Source of the DNA: Pseudomonadota bacterium | Lineage (GTDB): Bacteria; Pseudomonadota; Alphaproteobacteria; Acetobacterales; Acetobacteraceae | DNA length: 64,000 nucleotides | Direction of reading: 5' to 3' | Assembly: GCA_021805565.1 (NCBI GenBank) | Contig: JAJZFA010000017.1 | Location: 38,741 to 102,740 of the forward strand | Part shown: piece after piece, positions 44,314 through 52,816 of the stretch | Position numbering within the stretch: the stretch's first letter is position 1 | Layout: each line of letters starts with the position of its first letter | Notes under the pieces: generated by a model | What the model was told of the DNA's origin: nothing | The model's database searches: none | The model's input: only the letters and a program-made list of their open reading frames with translations | Position numbers and translations under genes: made by a program

Positions 44314-45117
44314 ATGGGCAAGACAGTCGCGATTGCCGGTCTCGGAGCGATTGGTTTGCCGTTGGCGCGGGCGCTCGATGCCGGGGTTGACGGGTTGCGG
44401 CTGATCGCGGTCGCTGTCCGCGACCCTATTAAAGCGCGGGCCAACCTCGCGGGATTTCAGGCGATGCCGCGCATCGTCGAAATCCCTGAACTGTCGGAGG
44501 CAGATATCGTCGTGGAGGCAGCGCCGGCGGCGATATTCGAGCGCGTTGCCCTTCCAGCCCTGGAAGCCGGCCGGATCTTTATCCCCGCATCGGCCGGCGC
44601 GTTGTTGCCGCGTATGCATCTCGCGAAGCTTGCTCGTCAAACCGGGGCCCGCATTGTGATTCCCACAGGCGCGATCCTGGGGCTGGATGCCGTGCGTGCT
44701 GCGGCGGAGTCGGCGATCGATAGCGTCGTTATCGAGTCCCGCAAACCGCCAGCGGCTCTGAACGGAGCGCCGTTTCTGGAGAAGCATGGCATTGGCGTGA
44801 TGAAGCTGAACGAACCGTTACTGGTGTTCGACGGTAACGCCTTGGATGCCGCCGCGGGCTTCCCGGCCAATATGAACGTGGTTGCGGCGTTGGCCCTTGC
44901 GGGCATTGGGCCAATCCGGACCAGGGTGCGGATTTGGGCAGACCCCGGTGCGACGCGAAACAGCCATACGGTCACTGTGGAAGCCGAGGCAGCGCGCTTC
45001 ACCATGACGATCGAGAACGTACCCAGCGCCGACAATCCTAAAACTGGACGCCTGACCGCTCTGTCCATGCTGGCATGCCTTCGCGGCCTGGTATCGTCGT
45101 TGAAAGTTGGCAGCTAA
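44314..45117 (+). CDS. L-aspartate dehydrogenase
   Basis: The 267-aa NAD(P)-dependent enzyme oxidises aspartate to iminoaspartate or oxaloacetate plus ammonia. The Rossmann motif VAIAGLGAIGLPLARAL stands at the N-terminus. The family signatures IPASAGALLPRM, NMNVVAALALAGIG and DPGATRNSHTVTVEA follow, with the C-terminal NVPSADNPKTGRLTALS. It resembles NadX-type aspartate dehydrogenases that feed NAD synthesis. It begins 5 bases after mobA. No nad genes are adjacent, so a role in NAD synthesis is uncertain. Confidence 0.87.
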   Translation: MGKTVAIAGLGAIGLPLARALDAGVDGLRLIAVAVRDPIKARANLAGFQAMPRIVEIPELSEADIVVEAAPAAIFERVALPALEAGRIFIPASAGALLPRMHLAKLARQTGARIVIPTGAILGLDAVRAAAESAIDSVVIESRKPPAALNGAPFLEKHGIGVMKLNEPLLVFDGNALDAAAGFPANMNVVAALALAGIGPIRTRVRIWADPGATRNSHTVTVEAEAARFTMTIENVPSADNPKTGRLTALSMLACLRGLVSSLKVGS

Positions 45118-45298
45118 TGCCCTTCTGAAAACCACGCCTCTTCACTCTTGTCATTTTCGGGTGAACGGCAATCAACCAATTGCGGCTGGGTTTGGCCGCC
45201 TGGCGCCTGAAATTCGCGGCCATTCTCGGCTTTCGGAGGCTTCCAGCGCGCTTTTTCGGGATGCTGTAGAGACTCCGCCCCCGAACCTCAATGGGCCG

Positions 45299-45459
45299 GT
45301 GCGCCCATCCGCCGCGCGAGGGCGGCTTCGAGGCGTTGCCGAGCGTCTTCGGCGGGCGAGTCAGTTCGTCAAGCCGCGCTTATAGGGCTGCGATGCGGGC
45401 GTCCTGGGCGCCGATGCGCTCGTCCGCCAGCGCAAGCCGGGCGGTCAGGGCCGCGATCG
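45299..45459 (-). pseudogene. IS66-family transposase (TnpC) N-terminal remnant
   Basis: The minus strand reads IAALTARLALADERIGAQD, then RIAAL, a TAA stop (45380-45382), and directly on in the same frame ARLDELTRPPKTLGNASKPP. This is the coiled-coil plus PPKTxxNSSxPPS-type motif at the N-terminus of IS66 transposases. The internal stop and the absence of the rest show it is a relic. No terminal repeats were found. Confidence 0.75.
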
Positions 45460-45624
45460 GCGTGTCCCTTTAGGGGTGGCTCAGTTGGGTGGGGGCCGGG
45501 AGCACCGGCATCCAGTGTTTAGACCCGACTCGGTCGTAGCCGCGTCAAGGATTTGCCGAGACTGTCACCAAAGCAAAGCGAGTGACCGATTTGGGGCCGA
45601 AAAGGGCGTGGTAACCCCACGTGA

Positions 45625-45738
45625 TCATTTACCAAATAAATCCGCGATACGCTCGGGATCGAATGTCGCAAACGCTTCGACAAAGCGTTCAAAAAATACC
45701 ACCGCTCGGTAATTCGGATAGAGATTTGCCTTGCTCAA
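45625..45738 (-). CDS. Possible 37-aa ORF with strong ribosome binding site (truncated SnoaL-like?)
   Basis: A TTG start is preceded by AAGGAGGT at 6-base spacing, one of the best Shine-Dalgarno sequences in the window. The product begins SKANLYPNYRAVVFFERFVE and continues AFATFDPERIADLFGK before a TGA. The segment FVEAFATFDPERIADLF resembles the start of SnoaL/NTF2-like small domains, so this may be the 5' stump of a longer gene, cut off close to the IS66 relic. It was not counted as a certain gene. Confidence 0.35.
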   Translation of the reverse strand: MSKANLYPNYRAVVFFERFVEAFATFDPERIADLFGK

Positions 45739-45888
45739 GTTAGCACCTCCTTGCTCCGTAGCGCCTCGCTCAGTTCACACCGCCAAGCCCCGCATTGGCC
45801 TCTGGGGCACCTTGTCCTCGGACGCCGACAGCGAAATGAATGCTGCTAAGCCGAAAATAAGCCCCGGCGCCTTTTTGCGATGACGGCA

Positions 45889-46959
45889 TCACGCCGGGAT
45901 CCGGGCCGCCTTTTCCCGTTCCAGCAGCGCTTTCTTCCGCGGCACGCCCCAGCGATATCCGGTCAGTCCCCCATCGCTGCCAATCACGCGATGGCACGGC
46001 ACCGCCAGCGACACCGGATTGGTCGCACACGACCGCGCCACCGCCCGGATTGCCTTCGCATTGCCCGCCATCGCGGCGAGTTGGGCATAGGTGCGGGTCT
46101 CTCCGGCAGGAATTGTGCAGAGCGTACGCCAAACCCGTTGCTGGAACGCCGTTCCCCGCAAATCCAGCGGCAAATCCAGGGCCTGTTTCGGCTCCTGGAG
46201 AAATTCCACCACCGCCCGGATCGTCCCGGCCAGATCTGCATCGCCGGAAGAGACAGAAGCATTCGGGAATCGCCGTCGCAAATCGCCCATCAGCGCATCG
46301 TCCGGTTCCGCGAACCCGATGAAGCAGATCCCCTTGTCGGTAGTGCCCACCAGCAACCGGCCGAACGGGCAATCCGCAAACGCCGTGCGGATGCGCTCGC
46401 CCTGGCCGCCGCGCCTTGCGGCGCCGGGTGTCATCCCGAGGAGTGTCGAGGTTTTTTCGTAAACGCGGCTTTCGGAGCCAAATCCTGCCTCGGCCACCGC
46501 ATCGGTCACCCGGTTGCCGCCGGCCAGCGCTGCATGCAGGCGGCGGGCGCGCACGCCCTCGGCATAGCTGCGCGGCGTGAGGCCGGTATGGTCGCGGAAC
46601 ATCCGCAGAAAATGGAAGCGCGAATAGCCGGATCGCTTAGCCAGAGCCTCCAGCGACGGCATGTCGTTGCTGGCCTCGATAAACGCGCTGGCGTCGCGTA
46701 CGACGGCCTGCGCGATGCGGGCACGCTCGCCTTTTGGGTCGCAGCGCTTGCAAGCGCGAAAGCCCGCCGCTTCGGCTTCCGGCGGTGTCCGGAAAAAGCG
46801 CACATTCTGCCGCAACGGCCGTGGCGACGGACATGCCGGGCGGCAGAAGACGCCCATCGTCGTTACCGCATACAAAAATTCCCCGCCGGCCTGACGATGG
46901 AGGACCCGATCCCAGAGTTGCTCTTCAGAAACTTGGTCAACGATGTGTGTGTTTTGCAT
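45889..46959 (-). CDS. ada: Bifunctional alkylation-repair regulator and methyltransferase Ada
   Basis: The 356-aa protein repairs methylated DNA and activates the adaptive response. The N-terminal zinc domain shows GVFCRPACPSPRP and FRACKRCDP, the four cysteines that bind zinc and accept methyl groups from phosphotriesters. An AraC-type helix-turn-helix follows (LAKRSGYSRFHFLRMFRDH). The C-terminal O6-methylguanine methyltransferase domain has the active-site PCHRVIGSDG. Domain order and length are normal for Ada. Confidence 0.95.
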   Translation of the reverse strand: MQNTHIVDQVSEEQLWDRVLHRQAGGEFLYAVTTMGVFCRPACPSPRPLRQNVRFFRTPPEAEAAGFRACKRCDPKGERARIAQAVVRDASAFIEASNDMPSLEALAKRSGYSRFHFLRMFRDHTGLTPRSYAEGVRARRLHAALAGGNRVTDAVAEAGFGSESRVYEKTSTLLGMTPGAARRGGQGERIRTAFADCPFGRLLVGTTDKGICFIGFAEPDDALMGDLRRRFPNASVSSGDADLAGTIRAVVEFLQEPKQALDLPLDLRGTAFQQRVWRTLCTIPAGETRTYAQLAAMAGNAKAIRAVARSCATNPVSLAVPCHRVIGSDGGLTGYRWGVPRKKALLEREKAARIPA

Positions 46960-47075
46960 AACCGTTATTCTGGCCCGGCGGCGATCCTACCGCCATCCGC
47001 CGATTGCGGCGACTTAACGAAAAGGGCCGGAAGATCGCTCCTCCGGCACACTCGTCGTGTAACGGACGCCGAACT

Positions 47076-48167
47076 CTAATGAATGACGATTTCCACGCGC
47101 CGGTTCTGCGGTTCACGTACGCCGGGGCCGGTGGAGACAAGCAAATGCGTGTCGCCGAAACCCTGAATGCCGATCACACTCTTGGGCACACCATCCCGGA
47201 CGAGTTCGCTGGCCACGGCCTGGGCACGCCGGACCGACAGTTCCTGATTATAGGACGGCTTGCCCGACGTGTCGGTGTACCCGTTGACTTCGATGCGGGT
47301 GACCTGCACGCGGGTCGAGTTATCCGCCGCCTCCTTCACGATCGACCGGGCGCGTTCTGTCAGATCGGCTTTATCCCAATCGAAGAATACGAGATAGGAC
47401 CGAGCAGGGGCCGGAGCGGGAACAGCGACGGGCGCAGGGGCCATTGGCGGCGCGGCCGGCCTGGGCGCGTTCAGTGCATAGCGGATACCGAATACCAGAT
47501 TATGATCCAACTGGTTGCCCATCTTCAACCGTGACGCGGAACCGACGCCGCCGTTTTGCACAGCACCGTAATAGTTCTCGCCGCCCAGAATATCCATCAG
47601 GCGATAATCGGCGGTCAGGGACAAGCCCGGAACGCGCGGGATCGGGAACGATGCACCGACAATCCCCTGTACTGCGAAGGCGCCGCTCTGGCTCGTCGTG
47701 GACGAACTGAACGCACCGCCTGGGGCAACCGTGTTCAGCGGATTCAGCGCCGTCCACTGGTAACCGGCACCCGCGCCGATATACGGATATATCCAGGGCA
47801 GGCCGACGTCCATATCGTACAGCGCGTTGCCCATTACGCCCCAGGTGCGGGTAACGCCGCTGCTGGCGGTGGGAAAGGGCGTGCCCAGGACGCTGCGATC
47901 CTCGGCACGCATGAAATCTCCCTCGATTTCAAAACGAAAGCCGTTACCCATGCCGTAACCGACGGCCAGGTTCGAATTGAAACCGAACCCCTCATTCAAC
48001 TTTGCATGGCCGGTTCCGTAGCCGGGTCCGTACGGTGTCAGAATAGGATCCTGCGGGATTTCCAGCCCAGAGCCGGCCCCGACATAAAGCCCGGAAATCG
48101 GTTGAGCCATCGCCGCGACCGGTGTCGCGAGCACGGTCGTTGCTATTATTGCATTACAGAAACGCAT
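47076..48167 (-). CDS. OmpA-family outer-membrane protein
   Basis: The 363-aa protein has a signal peptide (FCNAIIATTVLATPVAAMA, cleaved before QPISG) and an eight-stranded barrel region (residues 25-215, e.g. GLYVGAGSGLEIP and LAVGYGMGNGFRFEIEGDF). A Pro/Ala hinge (PAAPPMAPAPVAVPAPAPA) follows. The C-terminal OmpA-like peptidoglycan-binding domain shows YLVFFDWDKADLTERA, VNGYTDTSG and ELSVRRAQAVASELV. It anchors the outer membrane to peptidoglycan. It is followed by ada on the same strand at 116 bases. Confidence 0.92.
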   Translation of the reverse strand: MRFCNAIIATTVLATPVAAMAQPISGLYVGAGSGLEIPQDPILTPYGPGYGTGHAKLNEGFGFNSNLAVGYGMGNGFRFEIEGDFMRAEDRSVLGTPFPTASSGVTRTWGVMGNALYDMDVGLPWIYPYIGAGAGYQWTALNPLNTVAPGGAFSSSTTSQSGAFAVQGIVGASFPIPRVPGLSLTADYRLMDILGGENYYGAVQNGGVGSASRLKMGNQLDHNLVFGIRYALNAPRPAAPPMAPAPVAVPAPAPARSYLVFFDWDKADLTERARSIVKEAADNSTRVQVTRIEVNGYTDTSGKPSYNQELSVRRAQAVASELVRDGVPKSVIGIQGFGDTHLLVSTGPGVREPQNRRVEIVIH

Positions 48168-48650
48168 ACGTTGAACTCCTTGTCAGAATCTTAATCGCCC
48201 GGTTCGGAGCGACCGCCCATACCGGCCAAACGAAGCGGCCCTGCGGCATCGGCGCATATTCTCTATACCGGCCTGCCCGGCAAGTCACCTAGACTTGAAC
48301 AATGTCACAAAAGAAGGAATTTAACTTTCCATTTCTTCATAATAGACTTTGGAGAGCGGACAGATGACCTGACTAAATCATTAATACAATGAGGTATTTT
48401 ATCTGCCTGCGGTATGGAACGCGAATCGCGCTTCTATCCATCTTTTAATCCGCCGGAAGGGAAACGGCGGCGAGCCATGCGTGCAGAACGGCAACAGCCT
48501 GTTTTTTTCGCCGGTCCCACGCAACCGTTGGTCCATGGCACGAAATCGGCGGGCGAAGCCCGGCCGATTCAGCGATGACCGCTTTCTTTCGTTCGTCCAG
48601 TACCCCATACTCATTCTTCGATTGGGCTAAGGGAGCGTCATTCGTCCGCG
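48168..48650. other. Intergenic region upstream of the OmpA-like gene
   Basis: No gene is supported in these 483 bases. The part around 48,295-48,400 is strikingly AT-rich compared with the surroundings and probably holds the promoter and long leader of the OmpA-like gene, which reads away to the left. No clear hairpin was found. The last 50 bases serve the DedA gene, whose nearest purine-rich site (GGGAG) is about 15 bases from its ATG. Confidence 0.4.
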
Positions 48651-49271
48651 ATGTGGTATTGTATCGACACCGTCGTCAGTCTTGTTGCGTCGCACCCAGG
48701 TGCGGCGCTGGCGGCGGTCTTTCTTGCCGCGATCGTTGAGGCTGTCGCTATTATCGGCATACTGATCCCAGGAACCCCCATCCTGATGGCGGTCGCGGGC
48801 GCGGCGGCTATGGCAGGCCAGCCGATGGCACCGTTTCTGGCACTGTCCGTCCTGGGCGCTATAATCGGCGATTTCATGTCGTTCTGGGCCGGTAAGCGGT
48901 TTTCCTCCCGGCTTCAACGGCTGTGGCCGTTCGCGCAACGGCCCGGATTAATGGAAAACGCAACCAGCTTCTTCGATCGATACGGACTCTATAGCGTTGC
49001 GCTGTGCCGGTTCGTGCCGGTGTTGAGATCCACGGTTCCCCTGGTGGCCGGCATGGCGGGCATGAGGCGGCGGCGATTCGTGGCAGCCAATGTCGCGTCG
49101 GCCTTCGTCTGGGCGCCGCTTCATATCTATCCGGCGCAACTGGCCGGCCTGTCGTTGGACCGATTGCGGGACGGGGACTGGCAACAAGCCGCAATATGGG
49201 GTGCTGTCCTGCTGGCAGGCTGCGGGGTTGCCTGGACGTTGCACCGAACCGTCCTGGCTCGTGCTCGGTAA
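48651..49271 (+). CDS. DedA/SNARE-associated family membrane protein
   Basis: The 206-aa inner-membrane protein has five to six helices and the DedA pattern: an EAVAIIGILIPGTPILMAVAG segment near the N-terminus and, centrally, FFDRYGLYSVALCRFVPVLR with the conserved arginine and R-x3-P. Next comes VPLVAGMAGMRRRRFVAANV. DedA proteins act as lipid scramblases/flippases for undecaprenyl phosphate or phospholipids. The gene stands alone. The Shine-Dalgarno is weak, so the start could be slightly different. Confidence 0.85.
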   Translation: MWYCIDTVVSLVASHPGAALAAVFLAAIVEAVAIIGILIPGTPILMAVAGAAAMAGQPMAPFLALSVLGAIIGDFMSFWAGKRFSSRLQRLWPFAQRPGLMENATSFFDRYGLYSVALCRFVPVLRSTVPLVAGMAGMRRRRFVAANVASAFVWAPLHIYPAQLAGLSLDRLRDGDWQQAAIWGAVLLAGCGVAWTLHRTVLARAR

Positions 49272-49294
49272 CCCATCGGTGCGATCGACCGCCG

Positions 49295-49631
49295 GTCGCG
49301 CCTTGGGTGTTTACGTAAATTGCATACAGGCCATGGCTGGCGGTATGAACAATCGATTTCGGAAACGTCCGTAGAAGCACACATTGGCCGCGCGCTCTGG
49401 CAACGCGATGCGCTCGATCGGCGTGGCATTGCGATCGAACACCCGCACCCCGTCCAGTTCCATGGTCTCCATCTCACCGCCGCACCACAGGCTGCCATGG
49501 ATATCCACGCGGAAGCCATCCGGTGTGCCGCGGCCGGCGTCGATAAACACCCGGTTATGCGCCAGATTGCGGCCGTCCCGGTTAATATCGAACTCCTGGA
49601 TCAGCGGGTTCGGTTCTGCCCAGGAGGCCAC
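49295..49631 (-). pseudogene. SMP-30/gluconolactonase C-terminal fragment with frameshift
   Basis: The minus strand encodes the last third of an SMP-30/gluconolactonase-like protein: EFDINRDGRNLAHNRVFID, GTPDGFRVDIHGSLWCGG, GVRVFDRNATPIERIALPE and AANVCFYGRFRNRLFI. Near 49,345 the frame shifts; the family ending TASHGLYAIYVNTQGA continues in another frame. Everything upstream of about residue 180 of a normal protein is gone. It sits at the junction between the core region and the catabolic island. Confidence 0.75.
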
Positions 49632-49640
49632 TACCTACAG

Positions 49641-49838
49641 CACCGATTCAACTGGGGAGAATGCAAGTCCGTTCGGCCCTTCGAGATCGTCAGCGACCAT
49701 TCCGGCGTGTCCAGTCTGACCGTCGCCGCGCCAAACGGCGGCGGGAAACTCCGGGTCGGCTTTCTCGCCGTCACAATACCCGGCGATGCCGACCACTGGC
49801 GCAGCGAACCATATGTAACAATCGGACTTGGCCGCTAG
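49641..49838 (+). other. Possible C-terminal gene fragment of unknown family
   Basis: One plus-strand frame reads like genuine protein (RFNWGECKSVRPFEIVSDHS, VSSLTVAAPNGGGKLRVGFL and DHWRSEPYVTIGLGR) up to a TAG at 49836. It has no own start, and upstream the same frame is merely antisense to the SMP-30 fragment. It therefore looks like the tail of a gene whose front was lost by rearrangement at about 49,635. The family was not recognised. Confidence 0.3.
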
Positions 49839-49904
49839 CAGCCTGAGTCGTTCATAACCTGGGTATGGCCGCTTCCGTTTAACGCGGGCATCGGCGGTAA
49901 TGAA

Positions 49905-50513
49905 TTGCTAATCGGCTTTGGCATGGTGCTTATTGCGGTTGCCTTGCCAGACGTCGACTTATTCGGTCAGCGTCTGCTTGTCCCGGATGCGGCGATCCAG
50001 ACACGGCGACGACAGCACGCCTACGCAGCCGACCATGGCTACTGGAACGACGATGGCGCCCGCTCCCGTACGCCCGCCGATCTCCAGCGGTTCTTCGACG
50101 CCGCCCGCACGGGCATCGCCCCTTACGCCGGCAAGACCCGCCTCCTGAGCCACCTGGACGAAGAGGTCGTACCGGGACTGACCGCCATACCGCTGCCCGG
50201 GCATACGCCCGGCCACCCCGGCTATCGCGTGTCCAGCGGACCCGAGGAGTTGCTGATCTGGGGCGACATCGTGCACGCCTCCGCGCTTCAGTTCGCGCGG
50301 CCGGAAACCAGCTTCGCGCTCGACGTCGGTATGGACGTGGCGACCGCGACGCGTCTGCGGACGATGGACATGGCCGCCGCCGACCGCGTCCTCATTGCCG
50401 GCATGCACCTCGATTTCCCCGCCTTCGGCCACGTCCAGGTCGGCACCGAAACCCGGTCCTATCGCTTCGTTCCGCTGCCCTGGCAGGCTACGTTTGGGGG
50501 GTCCGAACCGTGA
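49905..50513 (+). pseudogene. Metallo-beta-lactamase-fold hydrolase, 5'-truncated
   Basis: From about 49,985 onwards the frame matches the second half of an MBL-fold hydrolase: YWNDDGARSRTPADLQRFFD, LTAIPLPGHTPGHPGYRV, ELLIWGDIVHASALQFARPE and ADRVLIAGMHLDFPAFGHV. The later metal ligands (His in PGHTPGH, Asp in WGDIVH, His in AGMHLDFP) are present. The first metal motif HxHxDH, which should stand some 40 residues earlier, is absent; those residues come from unrelated sequence. The gene is thus a truncated remnant or a chimaera. Its TGA overlaps the GTG of the MFS gene. Confidence 0.7.
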
Positions 50514-51766
50514 CACAGGACAAAGGCCACGCCACCGGCGGACCTGTCGCGCGCTCCAACGCACTCGTCCTCGCAGCCGCCCAGGGGCTGTTCACCGCCG
50601 CCGTCTCCATCGATCTGACGCTCACCGGTCTCACCGGCTACCAGCTCGCGCCGGACAAGTCGCTCGCGACCCTGCCGTTCGCAATGATCACCGTGGCCGG
50701 CGCCGTCGTGACGCCGTTCGCGTCCTTGACGATGCAGCGCATCGGCCGGCGCTGGGGCTTTGTGCTTGGCGCCTCGGCTTGCGCGGCCGGCGGGCTGGTG
50801 TCCGTCTGGGCGGTATTCCACGACGCGTTCTGGGTGTTCTGCCTGGGCACGGCCGGCGTGGGCGTGTTCCAGGCCTTCGCGCAGTACTACCGCTTGGCCG
50901 CGGCCGACTCAGTGAACACGGCGAGCAAGGCCCGGGTCATCTCGATGGTGCTGGCCGGCGGCGTGGTTGCCGCCGTGCTGGGCCCCGCGCTCGCGGCCTG
51001 GAGCAAGAACCTGTTCCCCGTCCTATTCGCAGGGTCCTACCTCATGGTGTTCGCGCTCGGCCTTGCGTCGGCGTTGCTGATCGGAATCGGCTACCGGGAC
51101 GCACCAGCCTCGGTCGCCGGCCCCGAGGCAACCGGCCCCTCGGCCCGCGGCCTCTGGACCGTATTTCGCCAGCCAATCTCGTTGGCGGCCCTGGCCAACA
51201 ACGTCATCGGCGGCGTCGTGATGATGTTTGTCATGACGGCAGCACCCCTGGCCGCGGTCGGCTGCCAGCACTCGATCGACGATGGTGCCAATATCATCCA
51301 GTGGCATCTGGTCGGCATGTTCGCGCCGTCCCTCTTTGCCGGCCGCTTAATCGCCCGGTTCGGAATGCCGGCGATCCTGTTCGCGGGCATGGCGCTGAGC
51401 GCGGTATCCGGCCTGATCGCCATGGCGTCGACAAGCCTCCTGGCCTTCTATCTGGCGCTGCTGTGCCTCGGCGTCGGGTGGAACTTCATGTTCGTGGGCG
51501 GAACCACCCTGCTGGCATCCTCCCACCTGCCAAGTGAGCGGGCCCGGGTGCAGGGCGTGGCCGAGTTCATCCGCTACGGTTTCACCGCCGTTGCGACGCT
51601 GGCCGCGGGGCCGATGCTGGAGTATTTCGGCTGGGCGGCGCTGAACGCTGTCATCTTCCCCTTGCTGGCGATTGCAGCCGTCCTGACGGCTGTGTGGGTC
51701 CGAACCAGCCAGACCGGGTTAGCCCAGGAGACAGCATGGGCGAGGAAATTTCGTCGGCCGGTTTAA
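50510..51766 (+). CDS. MFS transporter
   Basis: The 418-aa permease has 12 predicted helices. Typical major-facilitator loops are visible: LTMQRIGRRWGFVLGASACA between helices 2 and 3, and FAGRLIARFGMPAILFAGMA in the second half. The start is a GTG overlapping the preceding TGA. The substrate cannot be told; the neighbouring aromatic-degradation genes suggest an aromatic acid or related compound, which is inference. GC content and codon choice are higher in G/C than in the core genes before 49 kb. Confidence 0.82.
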   Translation: MTQDKGHATGGPVARSNALVLAAAQGLFTAAVSIDLTLTGLTGYQLAPDKSLATLPFAMITVAGAVVTPFASLTMQRIGRRWGFVLGASACAAGGLVSVWAVFHDAFWVFCLGTAGVGVFQAFAQYYRLAAADSVNTASKARVISMVLAGGVVAAVLGPALAAWSKNLFPVLFAGSYLMVFALGLASALLIGIGYRDAPASVAGPEATGPSARGLWTVFRQPISLAALANNVIGGVVMMFVMTAAPLAAVGCQHSIDDGANIIQWHLVGMFAPSLFAGRLIARFGMPAILFAGMALSAVSGLIAMASTSLLAFYLALLCLGVGWNFMFVGGTTLLASSHLPSERARVQGVAEFIRYGFTAVATLAAGPMLEYFGWAALNAVIFPLLAIAAVLTAVWVRTSQTGLAQETAWARKFRRPV

Positions 51767-51827
51767 ACGGCGGCAAGCTCCTCGTGGACGAGGTCGTCCA
51801 CCACGTTTTCGGGATCGAGCGAGGTTA

Positions 51828-52816
51828 GGGCCTGTCGTCAGTTCGCGTCGAGAGCGCGGCATTGACCTTCAGCGGGGTTTTGTAGCCCGCGAAACGGCGG
51901 TTTCAGGCGGATTGATGGATCGGCCGACCAAGCCTGAGCGAGTCCGATATGTCACGGTTCACGGCAAAGTGCCGGGCAATGCCGATTGAGGCTTCCGGCG
52001 CAACGCATTCATCGATTCGTAGGGCGTCAGCTTCATCGAAGGCTGACCCATGCGCCACCGCTGCCTCCGCGACGACCAATGGGACCGGATCAAGGATACG
52101 CTGCCCGGACGCGCCGGTTCTGTTGGCGTGACAGCGGCGGACAATCGCCGCTTCGTGGACGCGGTACTGTATCGCTACCGGACCGGCATCCCGTGGCGCG
52201 ATCTGCCGGAAACGCTTGGTGACTGGAATAACACCCATCGGCGCTTTAGCCGATGGGCTGCCCGTGGGGTCTGGGAAAAGCTAGTTACCTTGTTGGCGGC
52301 GGACGCCGATAACGAATACGCAATGATCGATGTCACGATCGTGCGAGCGCATCGGCACAGCGCCTGCGCGAAAAAAAGCCGGCGACGATCGAGCCATTGG
52401 CCGGAGCAAGGGCGGATTAAGCACGAAGGTCCACGTCTTGGTGGATGCTCTGGGCAATCCGTTGACGATCGTTTCGGCCGCTGGGCAGGTGCATGATCTG
52501 ACCGGGGCAGACGCGCTTTTGGTGGGACTGAAGGCGAAGAGTTTGCTGGCGGACAAGGCGTGCGATGCCGGTAAGCGGGTGATCGAGCCGTTGACGGCGG
52601 CGGGCCAGACCGCCGTTATCCCGCCAAAGAAGAACCGCCTGACCCCCAGACAATACGACAAAGTGCTCTATGAGGCCCGGCATCCGATCGAGAACTTCTT
52701 CCGCTGGGTCAACCGTTGCCGCGCCATCGCCACACGTTACGATAAGACCGCCAGAAGCTTCCGGGCAGCCTTTCAGATGACCGCGGTGCTCTGTTGGCTC
52801 AATTGACCACAGGCCC
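51828..52816 (+). mobile_element. Complete IS5-family insertion sequence (989 bp)
   Basis: Left end GGGCCTGTCGTCA and right end TGACCACAGGCCC (inverted: GGGCCTGTGGTCA) form imperfect terminal repeats with one mismatch in 13. A TA dinucleotide stands on both sides (51826-51827 and 52817-52818), fitting the short TA target duplication of the IS427-like subgroup. The transposase lies at 52050-52806. The element has landed in the 3' end of the IclR-type gene. Confidence 0.88.
52050..52806 (+). CDS. IS5-family transposase in two overlapping frames
   Basis: The first frame starts MRHRCLRDDQWDRIKDTLPG and carries the first catalytic aspartate (MIDVTIVRAH). The second frame continues AGDDRAIGRSKGGLSTKVH, with the second aspartate in LADKACDAG and the glutamate in ARHPIENFFRWVN. 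The switch is at seven A bases (52371-52377) and needs a net +1 shift. Slippage at such a run is a known way for IS5 relatives to make the full protein; a simple one-base mutation would look the same. Total length is about 250 aa. Confidence 0.85.

Noticed and set aside
50395..51537. A 380-codon plus-strand frame
   Set aside because: It is an Arg/Gly/Pro-rich shadow of the MFS transporter, which has clear membrane helices in its own frame.
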